Origin: Salinactinospora qingdaonensis
GTDB taxonomy: Bacteria > Actinomycetota > Actinomycetes > Streptosporangiales > Streptosporangiaceae
Direction: 5' to 3'
DNA: 64,000 nt
Assembly: GCF_039539445.1 (NCBI RefSeq)
Contig: NZ_BAABDD010000001.1
Location: 248,001-312,000 of the forward strand
A program made the position numbers and the translations under genes. The notes beneath the pieces were generated by a model. That model was not told the DNA's origin. It searched no databases and saw nothing but the letters and a program-made list of their open reading frames with translations. Positions 1 to 8,985 of the stretch are shown here, in pieces (the stretch's first letter is position 1; each line of letters begins with the position of its first letter).

Positions 1-486
1 GCCGACGCCGTTGAGGATGACGCCGCCAACGTGCACCCGCGGGTCGAAGGTGCAAAAGCCGTGCACCAAGGCTGCAACGGAACGGCTGGTGCGCGCGGCG
101 TCGACGACGAGGACGACGGGGGCCGCCAGCAGGGCGGCCACATGGGCGGTAGAGGCGAAGTCCCCGGGCCCGGGAAAGGGCGAAGGGTCGGCGGCGCCGT
201 CGAAGAGCCCCATGACCCCTTCGATCACGGCGATGTCGGCGCCGTGGGCCCCGTGAGCAAACAAGGGGGCGATGCCGTCCTCACCACACAACACAGGGTC
301 GAGGTTGCGCGGCGGCCTTCCGGTGGCCAGAGCGTGGTAGCCGGGGTCGATGTAGTCAGGGCCGACCTTGTGCCCCGACACCGTGGTGCCGCGCGCGGCG
401 AAAGCGGCCATGACGCCGGTGGCCACCGTCGTCTTGCCGCTCCCCGACGCCGGAGCGGCGATCACCACACGTGGAACTGGCCGCAC
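1..486 (-). CDS. cobB: Cobyrinate a,c-diamide synthase, N-terminal part (runs off window)
   Basis: Reading the minus strand from a GTG at 486 gives 162 codons with no stop before the window edge. The start is preceded by a very strong Shine-Dalgarno run (AGGGGAGGAGGAGG). Residues 9-20 (AAPASGSGKTTV) are a P-loop, followed by the family-typical KVGPDYIDPGYH and EGVMGLFDG stretches. The family is an ATP- and glutamine-dependent amidase that amidates the a and c side chains of cobyrinate; the C-terminal glutaminase half lies outside the window. It is the last visible gene of the chelatase-cobO-cobB unit read from the riboswitch near 3.5 kb, with a 169-bp gap after cobO. Confidence 0.9.
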   Translation of the reverse strand, partial: MRPVPRVVIAAPASGSGKTTVATGVMAAFAARGTTVSGHKVGPDYIDPGYHALATGRPPRNLDPVLCGEDGIAPLFAHGAHGADIAVIEGVMGLFDGAADPSPFPGPGDFASTAHVAALLAAPVVLVVDAARTSRSVAALVHGFCTFDPRVHVGGVILNGVG

Positions 487-655
487 GCCCTCCTCCTCCC
501 CTGTTGAGCGGTGGCTGGCAGCACTGGACGGGCCACAGTGTGGCGCCGTTGCCGACGCTGGGTCGCGGGCGCGGCGGCACGGGGCCGCGCCCGCCGTGGC
601 TACCCAGGGATCGCCGATAGTACTCCTGTGGAACGTGGATTCTGAGCAGCGGCGA

Positions 656-1258
656 TCACCACTCGATTCCGCGCTGGCCCTTCTGCCCGGTGTCCATCGG
701 GTGCTTAGTCTTGGTCATCTCGGTGACCAGGTCGGCGGCCTCGGTCAGGCGCGGATCGGCGTCACGACCGGTGATAATCACGTGCTGGGCGCCCGGACGC
801 TCCCGCAGGGTGGCCACGACGTCGTCGACATCGACCCATCCCCATTTCATGGGGTAAGTGAACTCGTCGAGGACGTAGAGTCGGTAGGTTTCGGCGGCGA
901 GGTCGCGCTTGATCTGGGCCCAGCCCTCAGCGGCGTCGGCGGCGTGGTCCTGCTCGGTTCCGGGACGCTGAATCCACGACCAGCCCTCCCCCATCTTGTT
1001 CCAGGTGACGTTGCCGCCCTCGTCCGACTCCCCCAGTACGCGCAGTGCCTTCTCCTCACCGATGCGCCACTTGGCCGACTTGACGAACTGGAACACCCCG
1101 ATGTCCCACCCTTGGGCCCAGCCGCGGGTGGCCAGGCCGAACGCAGCCGTGGACTTTCCCTTGCCCGCGCCGGTGTGGACGATGACGAGCGGCCGGTTGC
1201 GGCGCTGGCGTGTGGTCAGCCCGTCGTCGGGCACGTAAGCGGGCTTGCCCTGCGGCAT
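656..1258 (-). CDS. cobO: Cob(I)yrinic acid a,c-diamide adenosyltransferase
   Basis: 200 residues, the usual length for CobO/CobA-type corrinoid adenosyltransferases. The open frame continues upstream, but the ATG at 1258 gives the family N-terminus MPQGKPAYVPDDGLTTRQRR followed by the P-loop HTGAGKGKSTA. VLDEFTYPMKWGWVD and the C-terminal TKTKHPMDTGQKGQRGIEW are family hallmarks. It transfers the 5'-deoxyadenosyl group of ATP to cobalt(I) of the corrin ring. It lies 67 bp behind the chelatase-like gene on the same strand, consistent with one B12-regulated transcript. Confidence 0.95.
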   Translation of the reverse strand: MPQGKPAYVPDDGLTTRQRRNRPLVIVHTGAGKGKSTAAFGLATRGWAQGWDIGVFQFVKSAKWRIGEEKALRVLGESDEGGNVTWNKMGEGWSWIQRPGTEQDHAADAAEGWAQIKRDLAAETYRLYVLDEFTYPMKWGWVDVDDVVATLRERPGAQHVIITGRDADPRLTEAADLVTEMTKTKHPMDTGQKGQRGIEW

Positions 1259-1325
1259 GGTGGTTCTCTCCCCTACTGAAAGGTCAAAGTCGGGTCCGTG
1301 GTGGTTTCCGGGGCGGGCGCCGGGG

Positions 1326-3428
1326 TCAGGCGGCGCTGCGGGTGTGGCGCACCAGTCCGGCCAACGCATCGGCGCCGAGTTCGTCAAGGCGAACGGGGGT
1401 GGCCGCCATCTCGCCGGCGAGCTGGGCCGCGAGTCCAAGGCGCACCGGCCCGGACTCGCAGTCAACGACGACACCCTCCACTCGTTGGGCGCGCAGCCAG
1501 GCGCCGGCCCGCAGTGCCGAATCGACGCCGCCGTGCGTGGCTTTACCGTCGGTGACGACGATGAGCAGCGGGCGGCGGCGCGGGTCGCGTACCCGTTCCA
1601 CACGCAGCACCTCGGCGGCGCGCAGCAGACCGGCCGCGAGCGGAGTACGGCCCCCGGTGCGCAGCTCACGCAGGCGCCGTGCGCCCGCCTCGACCGACGA
1701 GGTGGGCGGTAGCGCGAGGTCAGCGCCGTCACCGCGGAAGGTCACGATGCCGACCTTGTCGCGGCGCTGGTATGCGTCGAGCAGCAGGCTGAGCGCGGCC
1801 CCCTTAACGGCGCGCATCCGCTGGCGGGCCGCCATCGAACCGCTGGCGTCCACACAAAACAGGACGAGGTTGCCTTCGCGGCCTTCGCGCACGGCTTCAC
1901 GCAGGTCGCCGCGGGCGAGGACGAGGCCGGGGCCGCTGCGACCGCGGGCGCGCTGGTGCACAGCGGCGGCACGCAGGGTCGCGGGCAGGTGCAGGGTGGT
2001 GATGCGCTGGTGGGGAGCACGCGCTCCAGACGTGCGGCCGTAGGGGGTCTCGGCGCGGGAGCGCCGCCCCGGCGTTCCACTCCCCATCCCCGAGACGCGA
2101 AACAGCCGCGGCCGGTAGGTCTCGGTGGGGTCGGCCGCCGCGTCCTGGGGAGCGGGCCCCTCGCCGTTGGCCTGTTCCTGCTGGCCAGTGGACTCTTCCG
2201 AGGGCTGGGGCCGGCCCCGTGCCGGGGTGGGGGCGCTGTCCTGGGCCGGTTCGGGCTCCTCGGTGGTGTCCCGGTCGGTCGGCGCGCCCGACTCGGGGGC
2301 GTCTTGACGAGCCTCGGTGGGCGGGGAGTCGCCGGAGCCGCCGTCGCTGTCACCGCCGGGTCCCCCCTCGGGGCCCTCCGGCGGGTCGTCAGGGTCTTTT
2401 GGGTCAGCATCACCGGCCTGGTCGAGCGCGTCCTGTAGCCGGTCCTCGTCGAGGCCGGGAGCGTCGAAGGGGTCGCGCCGTCTGCGGTGCGGCAGCGCCA
2501 AGCGCGCCGCGTCGCGCACGTCGTCGGCGTTGACCTCGACGTGGTCGCGCCAAGCGGCCAGGGCCATGGCGGCGCGGGCGGTAACGAGGTCGGCGCGCAT
2601 GCCGTCGACCTCGAAAGCGGCACAGACGGCGGTGACTTGCCGCAGCGCGGCGTCGGTGAGGACAACGTCGGGTAGGCGCTTGCGCGCCTCGCGGATGTGG
2701 GCGGCGAGGTCGGCTTCCCGGTCAGCGAAACCGGCGGCGAAGGTCTCAGGGTCGGCGTCGAAGGCCAGCCGGCGCCGCACCACTTCGGCGCGTTCGGTGG
2801 GCTCGCGGGTGGCGGCCACCTCGACGGTGAGGCCGAAGCGGTCCAGCAACTGGGGCCGCAGTTCCCCCTCTTCAGGGTTCATGGTGCCCACGAGCAGGAA
2901 GCGGGCGGCGTGGCGTACCGAGACGCTCTCGCGCTCGACGTGCGAGGTGCCCATGGCCGCGGCGTCGAGGAGCAGGTCGACAAGGTGGTCGTGGAGCAGG
3001 TTGACCTCATCGACGTAGAGCACGCCGCGGTGGGCGGCGGCGAGCAGTCCAGGCTCGAACGCCGCGACCCCTTCGGTCAGCGCCCGCTCGATGTCCAACG
3101 ATCCGGCGAGCCGGTCCTCGCTGGCACCCACCGGCAACTCCACCAACTGCGAGGGGCGGACGTGCGAGGGTGCGGACGTGTCGTGCGGACCGTCAGGGCA
3201 CTCGGGGTCGGGGTCAGCCGGATCGCAGGAGAAACGGCAGTCGGTGACGACGGTGAGGTCCGGCAGCAGGGCAGCCAGAGCGCGCACGATGGTGGACTTG
3301 GCGGTGCCCTTCTCACCGCGCACGAGCACCCCGCCCACCGAGGGAGAGACGGCGTTGACGATGAGGGCGAGCTTGAGGTCGTCCATGCCGACGACCGCGC
3401 TGAAGGGGTAGCGAGCGGCAGCGCTCAC
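1326..3428 (-). CDS. Putative cobaltochelatase / Mg-chelatase-like protein, fused AAA+ (I) and VWA (D) subunits
   Basis: About 700 residues. The N-terminal AAA+ ATPase domain has Walker A GEKGTAKST near residue 40 and a Mg-chelatase-I-type body. A long Pro/Asp/Glu-rich linker follows, then a C-terminal von Willebrand A domain with MIDAS motif DASGS. Such fused I/D proteins are found beside cobN in actinobacteria and are thought to power cobalt insertion by CobN; the partnership is inferred from context. GTG at 3428 is preferred over the upstream GTG at 3455 because AAAGGA sits 5 nt before it. It is the first gene after the cobalamin riboswitch. Confidence 0.9.
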   Translation of the reverse strand: MSAAARYPFSAVVGMDDLKLALIVNAVSPSVGGVLVRGEKGTAKSTIVRALAALLPDLTVVTDCRFSCDPADPDPECPDGPHDTSAPSHVRPSQLVELPVGASEDRLAGSLDIERALTEGVAAFEPGLLAAAHRGVLYVDEVNLLHDHLVDLLLDAAAMGTSHVERESVSVRHAARFLLVGTMNPEEGELRPQLLDRFGLTVEVAATREPTERAEVVRRRLAFDADPETFAAGFADREADLAAHIREARKRLPDVVLTDAALRQVTAVCAAFEVDGMRADLVTARAAMALAAWRDHVEVNADDVRDAARLALPHRRRRDPFDAPGLDEDRLQDALDQAGDADPKDPDDPPEGPEGGPGGDSDGGSGDSPPTEARQDAPESGAPTDRDTTEEPEPAQDSAPTPARGRPQPSEESTGQQEQANGEGPAPQDAAADPTETYRPRLFRVSGMGSGTPGRRSRAETPYGRTSGARAPHQRITTLHLPATLRAAAVHQRARGRSGPGLVLARGDLREAVREGREGNLVLFCVDASGSMAARQRMRAVKGAALSLLLDAYQRRDKVGIVTFRGDGADLALPPTSSVEAGARRLRELRTGGRTPLAAGLLRAAEVLRVERVRDPRRRPLLIVVTDGKATHGGVDSALRAGAWLRAQRVEGVVVDCESGPVRLGLAAQLAGEMAATPVRLDELGADALAGLVRHTRSAA

Positions 3429-3484
3429 GGGTTTCCTTTCCGTCCGGGTCTCCACGCCCGTTGGGGTTGGTCATAGCGCCGCGC

Positions 3485-3655
3485 AGTGTCCTGGCTCCCG
3501 GATCGCCGCTCCCCCGCTGCCTTCCCGCCGGCGAACCGGCAGTGGCGTTGGGTGGCGGGGTCGCTCCCCGGTCACAGTGGCGGGACCGCCCCGGCTTCTC
3601 ACCGGGTTCCTGCGAGCCGGTGGGGTCCGTGAGGGAGGCTCACCGGCTCGGCGCC
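3485..3655 (-). promoter_or_regulatory. Cobalamin riboswitch
   Basis: On the minus strand the segment holds the conserved core GGGGCGGTCCCGCCACTGTG (forward 3573-3592 region), preceded by GGAACCCGGTGAGAAGCC and followed by a B12-box-like GGGAGCCAGGACAC (forward 3487-3500). These are the landmarks of AdoCbl riboswitches. It ends about 57 nt before the chelatase-like gene, so binding probably hides that gene's ribosome site or ends transcription. The outer limits are approximate. Confidence 0.9.
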
Positions 3656-3866
3656 GTGTCCCAGGATGACACATCACGGTCGGATAGCAGGCCCGGTGGG
3701 GCGGCTTACGGCGCCCCGGGGGCCGGTAACGCCACGACCTGCGCGCCGAGGCCCGTATCCGGCGGCGTTTCGGCGATCCACGCCAGCATGTGGTGTAGAC
3801 CAATTGCGTGTGGGTATCCCCAAAACGCGACATTCCCCCATCGCGACAGTTACGAGGCGACCAAAC

Positions 3867-4055
3867 ATGCCTAACGACACCACCGAACACCGCGAGTCCC
3901 GGCTCCCCCGGCAGGAGATCGGCGACGAACGCGCCGCGGCGCACCCGCCCACCCACGACTCCTCCGAGGAACGGCACCCCCACGAGAAGACGGGTAAGCC
4001 CAGCGAATTCAACACCTTCGCCACCCTGGAGGCGGTCCACCGCGGGCAGGAGTGA
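3867..4055 (+). CDS. Small hypothetical protein, 62 residues
   Basis: Hydrophilic, charged and His-rich (MPNDTTEHRESRLPRQEIGD...), ending FATLEAVHRGQE. No domain, signal or membrane segment recognised. Third codon positions are mostly G/C as in real genes here, which is the main support. Only a weak purine stretch (GAGGCGA) precedes the ATG. It stands alone between the riboswitch region and the convergent acetyltransferase gene. It could be a small regulatory or unstructured protein, or a chance frame. Confidence 0.45.
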   Translation: MPNDTTEHRESRLPRQEIGDERAAAHPPTHDSSEERHPHEKTGKPSEFNTFATLEAVHRGQE

Positions 4056-4070
4056 GCCCACCGGACGTGG

Positions 4071-4871
4071 TCACCGTGTCCGCGACGGCCAAGCGTAATA
4101 ACGGGTGACCGCCACCGGCCGGAAACCAAGACGAGCGTAGAAACTCTTGGGCCAGTCGGCGGCGTCGGCCCGGATCAGTACGGGCCGGATGCCGCGCGAG
4201 CGGGCTTGGGTGACCGCATGGTGCAGCAACTGGGTTGCCACACCGCGGCCTCGGAACTCGGAGTGGACGAACAGGTCCTCCACCATGGCCATGGTTGCGC
4301 CGGGACGGGCCCACGAGGCGAAGAAGCCACACGGCTGCCCCTCGCACCGGGCGATCCAGTAGGCCACGCTGGGCAGCTTGACACGTCGGGCGGTGACGGC
4401 CTCAGTGGTGTACTCGATCGGCCGTAGCGCCGTGCCGGCCCCGCGCGCCTCTTCGTCGTGGTCCATCCGAAACAACGCTTCCAGGCACGCCCAATCCTCG
4501 CTGGTGCGGGCGGGGCGGATTTCGGCGGGTCGGCGCCGTGGGGCCGGAATCACGTCCGTCGCCACCATCTCCACCTGGGTCTGCGACGGCGACCACCCTT
4601 CCAGTAGCAACGTGGCCTCCGTGGCGCTGCTGGTGCGCGGACCGACGTAGATCTCGGCCGCGGTACCGATCCACTCCACCGCGTCATCGAGGAGGGCACG
4701 GACCTGCCCAGAACCGTTGGCCACGAGGCCGGTGACCACGTTGCAGTAGGCGACGTGAGGTGCCAAGCGGTTACGGATCAACCGCGCCCCGTTGAGGGTA
4801 CGTGTCTCGCCGCCGAGAGCCCAGAACCCGGCGATCGTGTCCTCCACCGCCCACCCCAGGTGCTCCATCAT
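4071..4871 (-). CDS. GNAT family N-acetyltransferase
   Basis: 266 residues. The C-terminal half is a typical GNAT fold: AMVEDLFVHSEFRGRGVATQLLHHAV holds the acetyl-CoA pyrophosphate-binding R/Q-x-x-G-x-G/A loop (RGRGVA), followed by YARLGFRPV. The N-terminal ~110 residues form a second, weaker domain. Such proteins acetylate small molecules or protein amines; the substrate cannot be read. It is monocistronic and converges on the small ORF at 3867-4055. Confidence 0.85.
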   Translation of the reverse strand: MMEHLGWAVEDTIAGFWALGGETRTLNGARLIRNRLAPHVAYCNVVTGLVANGSGQVRALLDDAVEWIGTAAEIYVGPRTSSATEATLLLEGWSPSQTQVEMVATDVIPAPRRRPAEIRPARTSEDWACLEALFRMDHDEEARGAGTALRPIEYTTEAVTARRVKLPSVAYWIARCEGQPCGFFASWARPGATMAMVEDLFVHSEFRGRGVATQLLHHAVTQARSRGIRPVLIRADAADWPKSFYARLGFRPVAVTRYYAWPSRTR

Positions 4872-5005
4872 TTGCTCAACACTAGCGAGCGTGGTTTCGC
4901 GCTACGGCGGATTTCCCCGAAACCCCGGGCTTGCGAGCGACGCTGGCCGGCAGTGGCCACCGGCCGGTCGCTGGGGCAGAGAGCCTCGTGTGACGAGAAG
5001 CGGTC

Positions 5006-6016
5006 TCAGTCACGCGGCTTGAGCCCGAACTCGACGGCCAACAACTCGAAACTGCGCCTGCGGGCGTCGGCCACGGGCATGGGGGTGGCGATGACGACCT
5101 CGTCGGCGTGAGCTTGCTCAGCAACAGCCCGTACCCGCTGGGCGACCTCGGCGGGTTGGCCGACAAACATGCGGTCAGCCATGGAACGCCGGGTCAATTG
5201 ATAATGGGAGTCAGAGCGGAACTCGCGGGCCTGAGCCATAGAGGTGGGAGTGCGCCCGTTGGAGCGCACCTTGCTCATCTGCAACGCCCAGAACGCGGCG
5301 AAGTCCTCTGCCTCCTCGGCGTCCTCGGTGGCAAACGCGATCACCGAGAAGCTGCTGTAAGGGGTGGACCGCCGTGACGAGGGGCGGAAGTGGTCGCGGT
5401 AGCGCCGCAGCATGGGCACGGTGTAGTCGGGGTTGATCTGCTGGGCGAACGAGAACGGTAAGCCGTGGGCGGCAGCGTAGGTCGCGCCGTAGTCGCTGGA
5501 ACCCAGCATCCACACGTGCGGCGGCGTGACCAACTGCGGCGCGGCTGTCACCTCACAGAAGGGGTGGCCCGCTGGGAACCCGTTGCTGAGGAAAGCGAAG
5601 AGCTCCTGGGCCATGTCGGCGAAGTCGACCTTGGCAACGGCTTCGCGGGAGCCGCGCAGCGCGAGTGCCGTCGTGCCGTCAGTTCCCGGAGCGCGACCGA
5701 GCCCCAGGTCGATGCGGTGCGGGAACATGGCCTCCAGTGTGTTGAAGACCTCGGCGACCTTCAGCGGAGCGTGATTGGGCAGCATGATCCCACCCGCGCC
5801 CACTCTGATGTGGCGGGTGGCCGCCGCTACGCGCCCGATGACTAACTCTGGCGCACTACACGCCAGACCGGCGGAATTGTGGTGCTCGGAGAACCAGAGA
5901 CGTTCGTAGCCCAACTGCTCGACGAGCACGGCCGAGTCGACGACCTCGTTGAGAGCCTCGTGGGCGCTCAACTCGGGAGGGCTGAGGACATAGTCGAGGA
6001 CGGAGGCCTTGACCAT
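5006..6016 (-). CDS. LLM-class flavin-dependent oxidoreductase (luciferase-like monooxygenase)
   Basis: 336 residues. LSAHEALNEVVDSAVLVEQLGYERLWFSEHHN near the N-terminus and HIRVGAGGIMLPNHAPLKVAE are characteristic of the group-1 bacterial-luciferase-like (MsnO8-type) family, which uses FMN or F420 to oxidise small substrates. Start ATG 6016 has AAAGGAG upstream. It follows DUF6504 on the same strand, but a 40-bp palindrome separates them, so they are probably separate transcripts. Substrate unknown. Confidence 0.88.
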   Translation of the reverse strand: MVKASVLDYVLSPPELSAHEALNEVVDSAVLVEQLGYERLWFSEHHNSAGLACSAPELVIGRVAAATRHIRVGAGGIMLPNHAPLKVAEVFNTLEAMFPHRIDLGLGRAPGTDGTTALALRGSREAVAKVDFADMAQELFAFLSNGFPAGHPFCEVTAAPQLVTPPHVWMLGSSDYGATYAAAHGLPFSFAQQINPDYTVPMLRRYRDHFRPSSRRSTPYSSFSVIAFATEDAEEAEDFAAFWALQMSKVRSNGRTPTSMAQAREFRSDSHYQLTRRSMADRMFVGQPAEVAQRVRAVAEQAHADEVVIATPMPVADARRRSFELLAVEFGLKPRD

Positions 6017-6046
6017 AGCGGTGACTCCTTTGGGGGATGGGGGCGG

Positions 6047-6086
6047 GCGGGCGCGCCCGTGGCGTTAACGCCACGGGCGCGCCCGC
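6047..6086. terminator. 40-bp perfect palindrome, probable terminator
   Basis: GC-rich palindrome centred on GTTAAC at 6064-6069, every base paired from 6047 to 6086. It lies between the end of the DUF6504 gene (6133) and the start of the luciferase-like gene (6016), so it probably ends the DUF6504 transcript. No T-tract follows, as is common in actinobacteria. Confidence 0.75.
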
Positions 6087-6132
6087 GATTCCGCGCCACC
6101 CCTGCACCCGCGGGAGAGCGAGGCTTCAGGGG

Positions 6133-6423
6133 TCAGCAGGGGTGCGGGGAGCGCGGCAGCGCCACCCGCGCGACCCGCCACTCGTCGAGGGCAAGATCGT
6201 GATACAGCTCGTACACGCCGTAGCTGGAGCCCACTCCCGCCTGCACGCGCCAGCAGCGGCGCCGTGGGGCTCGCTCCTGGCTCTCGGGGGACCATTGGGA
6301 CCGCAGCGCGACCCAGTGGTCGATGATGCGATGCACGGTGTAAATCCGTCCCTCCCATGTGAAGCGCACCGGGCGCCCCTGTTGCTGACCGACCGTGATG
6401 GGCGCACCGTAGCTCCGACTCAC
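6133..6423 (-). CDS. DUF6504 family protein
   Basis: About 96 residues with the family pattern: RPVRFTWEGRIYTVHRIIDHW, then WRVQAG...GVYELYHDLALDEWRVARV. From memory, DUF6504 genes in actinobacteria often neighbour Y-family/DnaE2 mutasome genes, which suggests a DNA-damage role; that link is recollection. GTG at 6423 is preferred (GGAGG 4 nt upstream); a TTG at 6426 overlaps the spacing. A consensus -10 and a LexA-like operator lie about 90 bp upstream, so SOS control is likely. No polymerase gene is adjacent here. Confidence 0.8.
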   Translation of the reverse strand: MSRSYGAPITVGQQQGRPVRFTWEGRIYTVHRIIDHWVALRSQWSPESQERAPRRRCWRVQAGVGSSYGVYELYHDLALDEWRVARVALPRSPHPC

Positions 6424-6511
6424 CAAGCCTCCCTACCGATGACGCACGCGCTGGGGCTCCGTCAGGATGACCGATGCGCGTGCTGCGCCCGCGGGGAAGA
6501 ACAGGCGTAAT

Positions 6512-6533
6512 TCGAACACGTGTTCCCATTATA
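6512..6533 (-). promoter_or_regulatory. SOS-type promoter: TATAAT box plus LexA-like operator
   Basis: On the minus strand a consensus TATAAT (6533-6528) is followed at once by the 12-bp perfect palindrome GAACACGTGTTC (6525-6514), extended on one side by TC to match the actinobacterial LexA box TCGAAC-N4-GTTCGA in all but the last two bases. The operator covers the expected transcription start, about 90 bp before the DUF6504 gene. The -35 region is weak. Confidence 0.75.
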
Positions 6534-6776
6534 GTCGAACAGGGGCCACCAAGCGATGTCCACCACCGCTGTGCTCGCCCGAATCCACCACGGGAGCAGC
6601 CACCGCTCACCGGTTGTCGACGGCCACAGGCGGGGCGGCGGGAAGCGGTCCCGCAGGCAAGGCACGGTAGGAGAAGACCGCCGCGGCTCAAGCGTCTGCT
6701 GAAGGGTGCACGCCCCGGCAGGCGTGCGGGCGCTTCCACGCGGCAGCAGCTCGATCAGGTGAATACGGAGAGATAC

Positions 6777-7742
6777 ATGCGCGCCATCGTCATCGACGAA
6801 CCGGGAGAGCCCGAGGTCATGCGGCTCAAGGAGACGGCCGCCCCCACGCCGGGCCAGGGGGAGGTGAGCATCGACATCGAGGCCCGCGGGGTGAACTTCA
6901 TCGACATCTACCAGCGCTCGGGCGCCTATGCCGTAGCAACCCCCTTCACGCCGGGGGTGGAAGGCGCCGGCACCGTGAGCGCGGTAGGGGCAGCGGTCGA
7001 CGAGCTTGCTGTGGGCCAGCGCTGCGCGTGGGTGATGCACCCCGGCTCCTACGCCGACCGGGCAGTCGTCCCGGCCAACCGGGTGGCGCCCGTCCCCGAC
7101 GAAGTGACGTCCGAACAGGCGGCGGCGACCCTGCTTCAAGGGATGACCGCGCAGTACCTAACGCACTCGACCTACCCCATCCAGCCCGGCGACACCGTAC
7201 TCGTACACGCGGCCGCCGGTGGTACCGGGCTGCTGATCGCGCAACTGGCGAAGCTGCGCGGCGGGCGCGTCATCGGAACCGTCTCCACGCGAGCCAAGGA
7301 GGAGCAGGCGCGGGCCGCCGGCGTCGACCACGTCATCCGCTACACCGAGGCCGATGTCGCCGACGCGGTGGCCGACCTGACCGCCGGTGAAGGGGTGGCC
7401 GCGGTCTACGACGGAGTCGGGGCCGACACGTTCGAGGCGAGCCTGGCCAGCCTGCGCCCGCGCGGCGTCCTCGCCCTGTTCGGCCAAGCCAGCGGCCCGG
7501 TGCCACCGTTGGACCCGCAACGGCTCAACACGGCCGGCTCGGTGTATCTGACCCGGCCCAGCCTAGGGCACTACATCGCCCAACGCAGCGAACTCCTCCA
7601 GCGCGCCGCCGACGTCTTCGAACTGGTGGCCGCCGGAGACCTGGAGGTGCGGGTGGGAGGCCGCTACCCCCTGAGCGAGGCCGCTCAGGCCCACACGGAT
7701 CTGGCCGCCCGCCGGACCACCGGCAAGTTGCTGCTGCTCTGA
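6777..7742 (+). CDS. NADPH:quinone oxidoreductase (zeta-crystallin-like, MDR family)
   Basis: 321 residues. The GroES-like N-terminal domain (IEARGVNFIDIYQRSGAY, GVEGAGTV) is followed by a Rossmann domain with VHAAAGGTGLLIAQLAK, the AAxGGxG nucleotide-binding motif of quinone reductases in the MDR superfamily. Catalytic zinc ligands are absent as usual for this branch. ATG 6777 follows CGGAGAG; the longer open frame upstream is not homologous. The family reduces quinones or alkenals with NADPH in the cytosol. It is monocistronic and ends at a strong shared terminator. Confidence 0.92.
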   Translation: MRAIVIDEPGEPEVMRLKETAAPTPGQGEVSIDIEARGVNFIDIYQRSGAYAVATPFTPGVEGAGTVSAVGAAVDELAVGQRCAWVMHPGSYADRAVVPANRVAPVPDEVTSEQAAATLLQGMTAQYLTHSTYPIQPGDTVLVHAAAGGTGLLIAQLAKLRGGRVIGTVSTRAKEEQARAAGVDHVIRYTEADVADAVADLTAGEGVAAVYDGVGADTFEASLASLRPRGVLALFGQASGPVPPLDPQRLNTAGSVYLTRPSLGHYIAQRSELLQRAADVFELVAAGDLEVRVGGRYPLSEAAQAHTDLAARRTTGKLLLL

Positions 7743-7760
7743 CCAGCAGCGGCGCCGACC

Positions 7761-7802
7761 GCGTTCGCGCCCGGAGGGGTCGACCCCTCCGGGCGCGAAC
7801 GC
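7761..7802. terminator. 42-bp perfect palindrome, bidirectional terminator
   Basis: GCGTTCGCGCCCGGAGGGG, TCGA, and its exact complement: 19-bp stem with a 4-base loop. It sits 18 bp after the quinone reductase stop and 21 bp before the SPFH stop, so it can serve both convergent genes. There is no T-tract. Confidence 0.85.
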
Positions 7803-7823
7803 CAAAGCGTGCCGGTGGCGGCC

Positions 7824-8930
7824 TCACGTCTCCTGGGAGGTTTCGGAGCTCGCGGAGGGGCCGGCCGCGGCTTCGGCTTCGGCCCGAGCGTCGGCCACCG
7901 CCTCGGCCGCGCGTTCGGCGGCCTCGTCAGCGGCGGCCATAGCCGACTGCTGCTGGAGAGGGTCGCCGGAGGTGAGCTGCTGTGGCACCTCAGCCTCGTG
8001 CGAACCGGTCTCGCTCTCACCGTGACCGTCGGCCTCGGCCGCCGGACGCTGACCCTGCTCCTCCTCACCGGAGAAGGCACGGCTGAGGTTGTGCACTGCC
8101 TGGGTCAGCTCCCCGGGAATGACCCAGAACGTGTTGCCCTCGCCGTTGGCCAGGCTGGGCAGGGTCTCCAGGTACTTGTACGCCAGCAGCTTGGAGTCGG
8201 CGTTGTTGGCGTGCACGGCCTGGAAGACGCGCTCGACGGCCTTGGCCTCACCGTCGGCACGCAAGATCGCGGCCTGCTGCTCACCCTGGGCCTCCAGGAT
8301 CGACTGCTGCCGGGCACCTTCGGCGGTGAGGATCTTCGACTGCCGCTCACCTTCGGCGTGCAGAATGACCGCCCGCTTGTCGCGCTCGGCGCGCATCTGC
8401 TTCTCCATCGCCTCCTTAATGGTGGGCGGCGGGTCGATCGCCTTGATCTCGACCCGGTTGACCCGGATTCCCCACTTGCCGGTGGCGTCGTCGAGTACCC
8501 CGCGCAGCCGCGAGTTGATCTCCTCGCGTGAGGTCAGCGTGCGCTCCAGGTCCATGCCGCCGATGACATTGCGTAGCGTGGTCACGGTGAGCTGGTCGAT
8601 GGCCTGTAGATAGTCGGCGACCTCATAGGCGGCTGCCTTGGCGTGGGTGATCTGGTAATAGAGGACGGTATCGATGTTGACGACGAGGTTGTCCTCGGTG
8701 ATCACCGGCTGCGGACGCGAGGAGAACACCTGCTCGCGCAGGTCGAACTTGGTGTTGACGCGGTCGATTCCCGGGATGATGAAGTTCAGGCCCGGGTTGA
8801 GGGTACGCAGGTAGCGACCGAACCGCTCGACGTTGTAGGCGCGTGCCTGCGGCACGATCCGCACGGTGGATACGACGGCGACGATCACGATGATCGCGAG
8901 GACGAGGAACAGAATCTCCATCCCGAACAT
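7824..8930 (-). CDS. SPFH/band-7 (stomatin-like) membrane protein
   Basis: About 368 residues. One N-terminal membrane helix (MEILFLVLAIIVIVAVVSTV), then a band-7 domain (VPQARAYNVERFGRYLRTLNPGLNFIIPGID; NVIGGMDLERTLTSREEIN). A coiled-coil with repeated AEG/A-RQQSILEA units follows, then an acidic Ala/Glu/Ser-rich tail of about 90 residues. SPFH proteins form large membrane microdomain rings and usually work with NfeD partners, as here. ATG 8930 is chosen; GTG 8933 and ATG 8921 are possible. Confidence 0.9.
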   Translation of the reverse strand: MFGMEILFLVLAIIVIVAVVSTVRIVPQARAYNVERFGRYLRTLNPGLNFIIPGIDRVNTKFDLREQVFSSRPQPVITEDNLVVNIDTVLYYQITHAKAAAYEVADYLQAIDQLTVTTLRNVIGGMDLERTLTSREEINSRLRGVLDDATGKWGIRVNRVEIKAIDPPPTIKEAMEKQMRAERDKRAVILHAEGERQSKILTAEGARQQSILEAQGEQQAAILRADGEAKAVERVFQAVHANNADSKLLAYKYLETLPSLANGEGNTFWVIPGELTQAVHNLSRAFSGEEEQGQRPAAEADGHGESETGSHEAEVPQQLTSGDPLQQQSAMAAADEAAERAAEAVADARAEAEAAAGPSASSETSQET

Positions 8931-8985
8931 CACTTTCCAGCCTTAACGGGTGCGAGGGCGCGGCCCGAATCACGGCTCACGACAG

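Noticed and set aside
1210..3476. Long plus-strand frames opposite cobO and the chelatase gene
   Set aside because: High-GC shadow frames of the minus-strand genes, without family resemblance.
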